Source: Phoronis australis
Taxonomy: Eukaryota; Phoronida; Phoronidae
Reading direction: 5' to 3'
NCBI GenBank assembly: GCA_002633005.1
Contig: NMRA01000461.1
Location: forward strand, 167,861-231,860
DNA: 64,000 nt
Under the pieces are notes generated by a model that was given only the letters and a program-made list of their open reading frames with translations, was not told where the DNA came from and did not search any database. Shown here one piece after another: positions 59,739-64,000 of this stretch; within the stretch, counting starts at the first letter, position 1; the number at the start of each line of letters is the position of its first letter. A program made the position numbers and the translations under genes.

Positions 59739-60067
59739 GTCTGTGTACACGAGTCTGAAATACATGTATTAAATTAAATTACATGAAGAATTCGTTTTAA
59801 TGACTAAAGCAGAAGTAAACCGTCCTCAAAACCGCCTAAGGCTTAGTGTTCTACCGTCAAGACATGTACAGTGTTATTGAAAATATACTGGACAGACTTC
59901 GAAGGGATTCTGTCAACTTCCGTCAGACAAAGAAGAATGCCTTCCTTGAGTTAGTAATGCCACTGTTGTCAAACTTTTGTCGCAAACAACTTTTGAGTCG
60001 GACTTTATCCAGCGTCTTATGAAAAGTGCGACAAGCAACACCTGCCGAAAATTTGTCAAGATTTTGC

Positions 60068-60417
60068 CAGGGCCCGGTCTCTAATCTTTGTACTCGAAAC
60101 GAACTCGAAACTATTATTGGCAATTTCTCTGCTCCTTTTGTGCGAACTTAAGATAACTAGTTATCAGACTGTGCTCGAATACATTATAGTTTATGCATAG
60201 GAGTTTCTAGTTCAAGTTTGCCCTTGAAGACCCTTATATTCGTGCTACAAACTCGAGTAAAAACTCGAACTTTTTGCTTTAATATTGGGTTTACAAACTG
60301 TGTACTCGAGCATTGAATAATAGACACTTATCTTGATTTCGCCCAAAAGTAGAGTAGAAAATGCCAAACCTAATTTAGAGTTCCATTTTGAGTAAAAAGA
60401 TTGGAGACCGGGCCCAG
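60068..60417. mobile_element. 350-bp MITE in astacin intron 6
   Basis: Termini CAGGGCCCGGTCTCTAATCT on the left and, on the opposite strand, CTGGGCCCGGTCTCCAATCT on the right. The arms stay recognisably inverted for about 170 bp each (CTCGAA..., TGTGCTCGAATACA/TGCTCGAGTACACA), so the element is close to one long hairpin. Flanking 8-mers share only GATT, so the target duplication is unproven. The CAGGG termini are hAT-like. Confidence 0.7.
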
Positions 60418-60905
60418 GATTAGAACATAGACTTCTCAAAAGGAAATGGGGATTTCTTCGGTTTTATGTTTTGTAGAAACTGTCGAGTTTCGAAATTGTC
60501 CAGCTGGTTTTTCTTGAGACTAGACTCCAAAAGTTGGCTTGCTCTTTTACGTGCTGAGCATGCTTTCAAGAATTTGTAATTTGAAAAACCCAAAACCTTT
60601 TGATATCTGAGTGAATAGAAAGCTGCGAAAAGTTTCATATTGGCAAGTGTTAAACAAGTTCAGTTTATGAAAAAAGGCATTTTACAAACAAACATTTGAA
60701 TTGTAAGTGCACAAGTTATTGGGAATGGTAAACCACAAACACACGGCGCTAAAAAGTGGTGTGGTCAAATAGGGGCTAATGCATTCCGCCCAGATGTTTG
60801 AACACGACTTATTGCTGACACCAGATTTCGGTTACAAAATATGTTACTATTATAAAGAGTTTTAAAGTTCCCTAAGAACATGTTCCGATTTTCTTGTCAT
60901 TTTAG

Positions 60906-61072
60906 GCGATTGCAACAACACGTGTCACAATCACGGCTACCCTTTCAAGACCCCTGACGAAGAGTGTGTGTGTAACTGCCCTTCGTATTTGACCGGTGAC
61001 TGTAACGCATTGGATAGCGCCACAACAGGTACTGAAGTGCCTATGTCAAATCTCTTCTGTGGCAGTGGTTAG
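60906..61072 (+). CDS. Astacin gene exon 7: EGF-like domain, probable end of the gene
   Basis: The acceptor TCATTTTAG (AG 60904-60905) opens in phase 2 and completes Gly, then DCNNTCHNHGYPFKTPDE, ECVCNCPSYLTGDC: six Cys in EGF order right after the catalytic domain, a common astacin architecture. Reading on, the frame ends with TTGTEVPMSNLFCGSG and TAG at 61070-61072, giving an intact 344-residue protein. Alternatively, AG|GTACTG at 61028/61029 could be a donor leading to more exons beyond this window; that donor is weaker than the others in the gene, so I prefer the stop. Confidence 0.8.
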
Positions 61073-61224
61073 AAAGACATGGTAATAGCTTTACTGAGAA
61101 ACAGGGAGAGTATGAGGGAGGGAGAGAGGATGGATGGAGGTATTGGGGGGAAAGAGACGTTGGAGAGGTACAGAGACGGGCATGTTGCAAACTAAACCCC
61201 CATTCTTACGCATACATGTACACA

Positions 61225-61330
61225 CATTTAATGCTTACGAACGCACGTACGCACACACGCACATGGACGCAGGCAGCCAAACACACTCACTCGTGCACAC
61301 ACACAGACACACACGCACACACACATACGA
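61225..61330. repeat. CA-rich microsatellite
   Basis: A run of ACACAC/ACGCAC/ACATAC with interruptions, probably within the astacin 3' UTR or just after it. Confidence 0.8.
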
Positions 61331-61356
61331 ACTCATATACAAAGACTCTCGTACAA

Positions 61357-61362
61357 AATAAA
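61357..61362 (+). terminator. Possible polyadenylation signal of the astacin gene
   Basis: AATAAA lies 285 bp after the proposed stop, just past the CA-rich tract. It supports a 3' UTR of about 300 bp if exon 7 is the last exon. Single AATAAA words are common in such AT-rich DNA. Confidence 0.3.
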
Positions 61363-62235
61363 GTAAATTCATAGGAAGAATTGCAATTCAATACAATACA
61401 AACGTTACATCACAATACTTAAACAGAATGGTACACATTCTTCGGGCTTAACGAATTCATTTAATTTACAAGTGCGATGCAGAACCTGTCAAAAAACATA
61501 AAATACCTATGTGAATAGTTCCGGGCAGGTGATCAGTTTTACTCAGTATGAGTTAGCGTGATATCCTAAAACAAAACAAAACAAAATGAAACTAGACATT
61601 GCATTGTGAGCTTGTAACATCTAAATAGGGAAAGCATAAACGCTAGTTGCGCCGATTCTTTGTGAGACGTTACTTCCCAGAATGCAGCTGTAAGTTATAC
61701 TTTAATGGCTGTTACATTACCAATTTTTGATAAAATTCCTATGGTACATGTACATGTATGTGTGTACATTAAGACGGTTGTTGACTGCATAATTTAGGAA
61801 GATTCCCATCAATTGTGGCATGTTGCACTTGGATTTGTGAGTAAAATGGTGATTAGCATGGGTAGAAATTTGCATGGCCTAAGTCGTGGTCTCCTATAAT
61901 GTAGAATCCGAGTGATTTTGGAGAATTACATGTATCGCCCAAGGGGCATTCAAAAATTAACGAAGGATCTATGCAAGAGAATTGCGACTGACATCTTGAA
62001 GTAATCTTTTTCTCCCACATGCAATGTACATGTATTGAACAATAAACATTGCAATGAATCGATCTACCTTTCTCGACTCGCCTCGGCTTTCAAACTACAT
62101 TCTATGCCACCGGCCCTAGTCAGAGGTCGTGACCACTTTAACAATCGCCAAGTCATTCTTATTAGAATAATGTTTTTTTTTTCTCAAAAGCAATTGAAAA
62201 TTGAAATGAAAGCGCTCGAAGGAGAGAACATTGAT

Positions 62236-62505
62236 GAAATTAACTGAAAAAAGACGACGATTGGCATGATGACGTCGATGATGATTATAATGATGAAGGT
62301 GGCGATTATGAACAACACTATATGTGACAAGCAGTTGTGAGAAATCAGGAAATAGGATAGAGTCTTCAGCGACACTTGGCGAAATTAATTGAAAAGACGA
62401 CGATGCAGATGATTACAAAAATGACGAATATGATGATGATGGTGGCGTTGATAAACATGATGATAACACTCATATGACGAACGTAGATGTCAGAAATCAG
62501 TAATT
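62236..62505. repeat. Imperfect tandem duplication, unit about 145 bp
   Basis: GAAATTAACTGAAAA at 62236 and GAAATTAATTGAAAA at 62381 each start a block containing GACGACGAT, GATGATGATTA/GATGATGATGG, GGTGGCG and GAGAAATCAG/TCAGAAATCAG. The blocks are GAT-rich and diverged. Confidence 0.65.
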
Positions 62506-63915
62506 TTGGGGACAAATAAAACAACAAGAATAATGTATACTTTAAGTAATATTGAGAATTTTAGGGTCACATCTTTACAAATAAGTATTTCACGGAAGGA
62601 ACCAGATGGGTTCCTTACTTACAAGAGATAAAACACACACTTCCGATACCCAAAGTGTAATTGAGTATAGGATGCTAAGTGGCACATGGTAGCATAGTAC
62701 CAAATGGGTACATAATACCAAGTGGGTATTGGCCGAATGCCTACCAACTGGGTCGAGCAAAACGGCAAATTGGATAACAAGTACCAAGTGGGTACAAATT
62801 GCCAAATGGGCAAATATCATGTAAAGTACCAAGTGGGTACACCAAACAGCCAACTGGGCTATAACAACCTTCAAAGCAGGGTTCCGTACAAGCTGAGTGA
62901 GCAGACCAGCCGGAGTGATAAAAAGAGATAGGCTACAGTCGTGTTCAATAGCCGGTAAACTAACAGCACAAAAAATCGGTCAACAAAGGAACGCCGTTTT
63001 CAGTAAATCTCAAATAAATCAAAAAGTAAAGCCTTTATCGAAAAATGAAAAATATCTTCTGAACGCCCGTTTAAAACTCTATCTTAGAACTTAGTTTTAC
63101 AAAAATTTGTATTTTTTGAAAAAAAATGAAATTTTCCCTTTTTGGACATTAAAATCAAATAACTCGAAAAGGGTAAGTCTGAGAAAGCAATTGTTGGAAT
63201 TCACTTGAAAGAAACTACCATATGCAAAAATTCACGTCATTTTCTCTTCACGTTTAAAATGGCACCCCAGCACGACTGAACATTGGCCAACATGCGCCCG
63301 ATCCGCCATCTTGGAAGCACCTTCCGGTTGTTTAGCATCAAATATTAGCTCGTTATAGAAAACTTTCGAAGTAATTGGTCTTATAATGCGCTCAAAATCG
63401 AGGTGAGCAGATAGTTCCGCTATCTTTGGTCAGAAGTACATGTAAATGATTCCTCGCATACATGTATTACTTGTATTGTTTCATATTTGCACTTGAATTC
63501 TTTAGTAAAAATAGTTTCGACTTAAATTACCTGAAATGTTCCTTAAGTTTTCCAATTAGCCTTTCGAAGTCGGGATTAACCGCAGATTAAGTCAAAATCT
63601 GCGCTAGATCGCACCCCGCAACGAGAAAAATCTGGACGAACACATATGTTGTTGTCACGTGACATTTGTACTGAAGTGAGTCAACAGGTGTACACGGAGT
63701 GAGCGAGCGCGTGCGTGTCATCAGTGATCAATTGCCAGAGTACCATGCCCAAGAGCTGTATATGTAGTTATATTTATCTCTTTGAGCAGGCCCACATATT
63801 ATATGAAGGCCCTAGCGCCCGCTTCTTTGCCAAGTTGGGATTCGCGTTTTTTATAATTTTACGTGTACAAAACAATCTGGATTCCTGTTGGGGAGAAAAC
63901 CTGTACGGGAAAGAT
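62506..63915. other. Right-edge non-coding stretch
   Basis: Besides the motif cluster at 62600-62862 there is no supported gene. Several A-rich tracts lie around 63000-63140. No further astacin exon with EGF, CUB or sushi cysteines was found here. Confidence 0.4.
62600..62862. repeat. Cluster of irregularly spaced RCCAAnTGGG motifs
   Basis: Eight matches to (A/G)CCA(A/G)(A/G/C)TGGG occur, at about 62602, 62699, 62717, 62743, 62782, 62798, 62826 and 62847, several as TACCAAGTGGGTAC. Spacing varies from 16 to 96 bp, so it is not a simple tandem array. Several sites have TACC...GGTA palindromic ends. It is open in a few frames by chance. Confidence 0.7.
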
Positions 63916-64000
63916 CAGTGGCGGATCTAGGATATCACAAGGGGGGGGCCCAACATTTTGTCCGGCTGTAAACATTTGCGCAAGCTGAACCACGATTGTA
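63916..64000 (+). mobile_element. Left end of a hAT-like element
   Basis: CAGTGGCGGATCTAGGATAT followed by a G8 run and CCCAAC is the terminal sequence form seen in many animal hAT elements (CAGTGGCGGATC...GGGGGGC). The element runs off the right edge, so its other end and target duplication cannot be checked here. Confidence 0.6.

Noticed and set aside
63745-63840. Reading that begins MPKSCIC, like a THAP start
   Set aside because: No second Cys at the right distance, no Trp, no C..HF; resemblance limited to the first few residues.
1-64000. CRISPR arrays, operons, ribosome-binding sites, rRNA genes
   Set aside because: No regularly spaced identical repeats with unique spacers and no rRNA-like blocks were seen; exon-intron structure shows animal nuclear DNA, so prokaryotic signals do not apply.

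Overview
The window looks like non-coding-rich nuclear DNA from a marine invertebrate animal. Coding sequence is split into short exons with GT/AG borders, introns run to kilobases, and there are extracellular multidomain genes (CCP/sushi, EGF, astacin), dense relics of eukaryotic DNA transposons and LINEs, and many ACATGTA words. No bacterial-type gene or operon is present. I cannot name the species from sequence alone.

Layout. (1) About 0-10 kb, minus strand: part of a secreted or surface gene. Read right to left it has two exons of an unrecognised region (9952-9796, 8265-8003), one calcium-binding EGF exon (7321-7199) and three CCP/sushi exons of exactly 177 bp (4764-4588, 2402-2226, 538-362). 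All splice phases agree, and the gene continues off the left edge. (2) About 10-27 kb: mostly non-coding, with MITE and SINE-like repeats, two ends of a TTAA-flanked (Kolobok-type) transposon family with a THAP-domain relic, a CR1/Jockey-like LINE fragment (22.5-23.75 kb) and a 34-bp minisatellite (25.8-26.15 kb). (3) 27.0-28.85 kb, plus strand: a damaged or incompletely resolved MFS transporter resembling the NaGLT1/MFSD4 group. (4) 30.86-32.55 kb: a complete-ended 1.69-kb Kolobok-type transposon with 140-bp terminal inverted repeats. It carries a THAP ORF broken by two in-frame TAG codons and, convergent to it, the start of a P2X7-C-like cysteine-motif ORF. (5) 33.9-38.3 kb: LINE relics and a SINE-like element. 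(6) 40.1-61.07 kb, plus strand: a well-supported seven-exon astacin metalloprotease gene (signal peptide, propeptide, catalytic domain, EGF). Its first intron, about 14.6 kb, is filled with transposons. (7) 61-64 kb: microsatellites, degenerate tandem repeats and the beginning of a hAT-like element.

Assembly caution: three direct duplications (about 0.62, 2.26 and 1.06 kb) are each split by a single N exactly between the copies. The simplest reading is unmerged overlapping contig ends or two haplotypes, not biology. Two of them lie inside astacin intron 1 and inflate it by about 3.3 kb.

The most unusual item is the TTAA-flanked element that pairs a THAP ORF with an opposing P2X7-C-like ORF, together with further THAP relics at about 19.7 kb and 45.9/48.1 kb.
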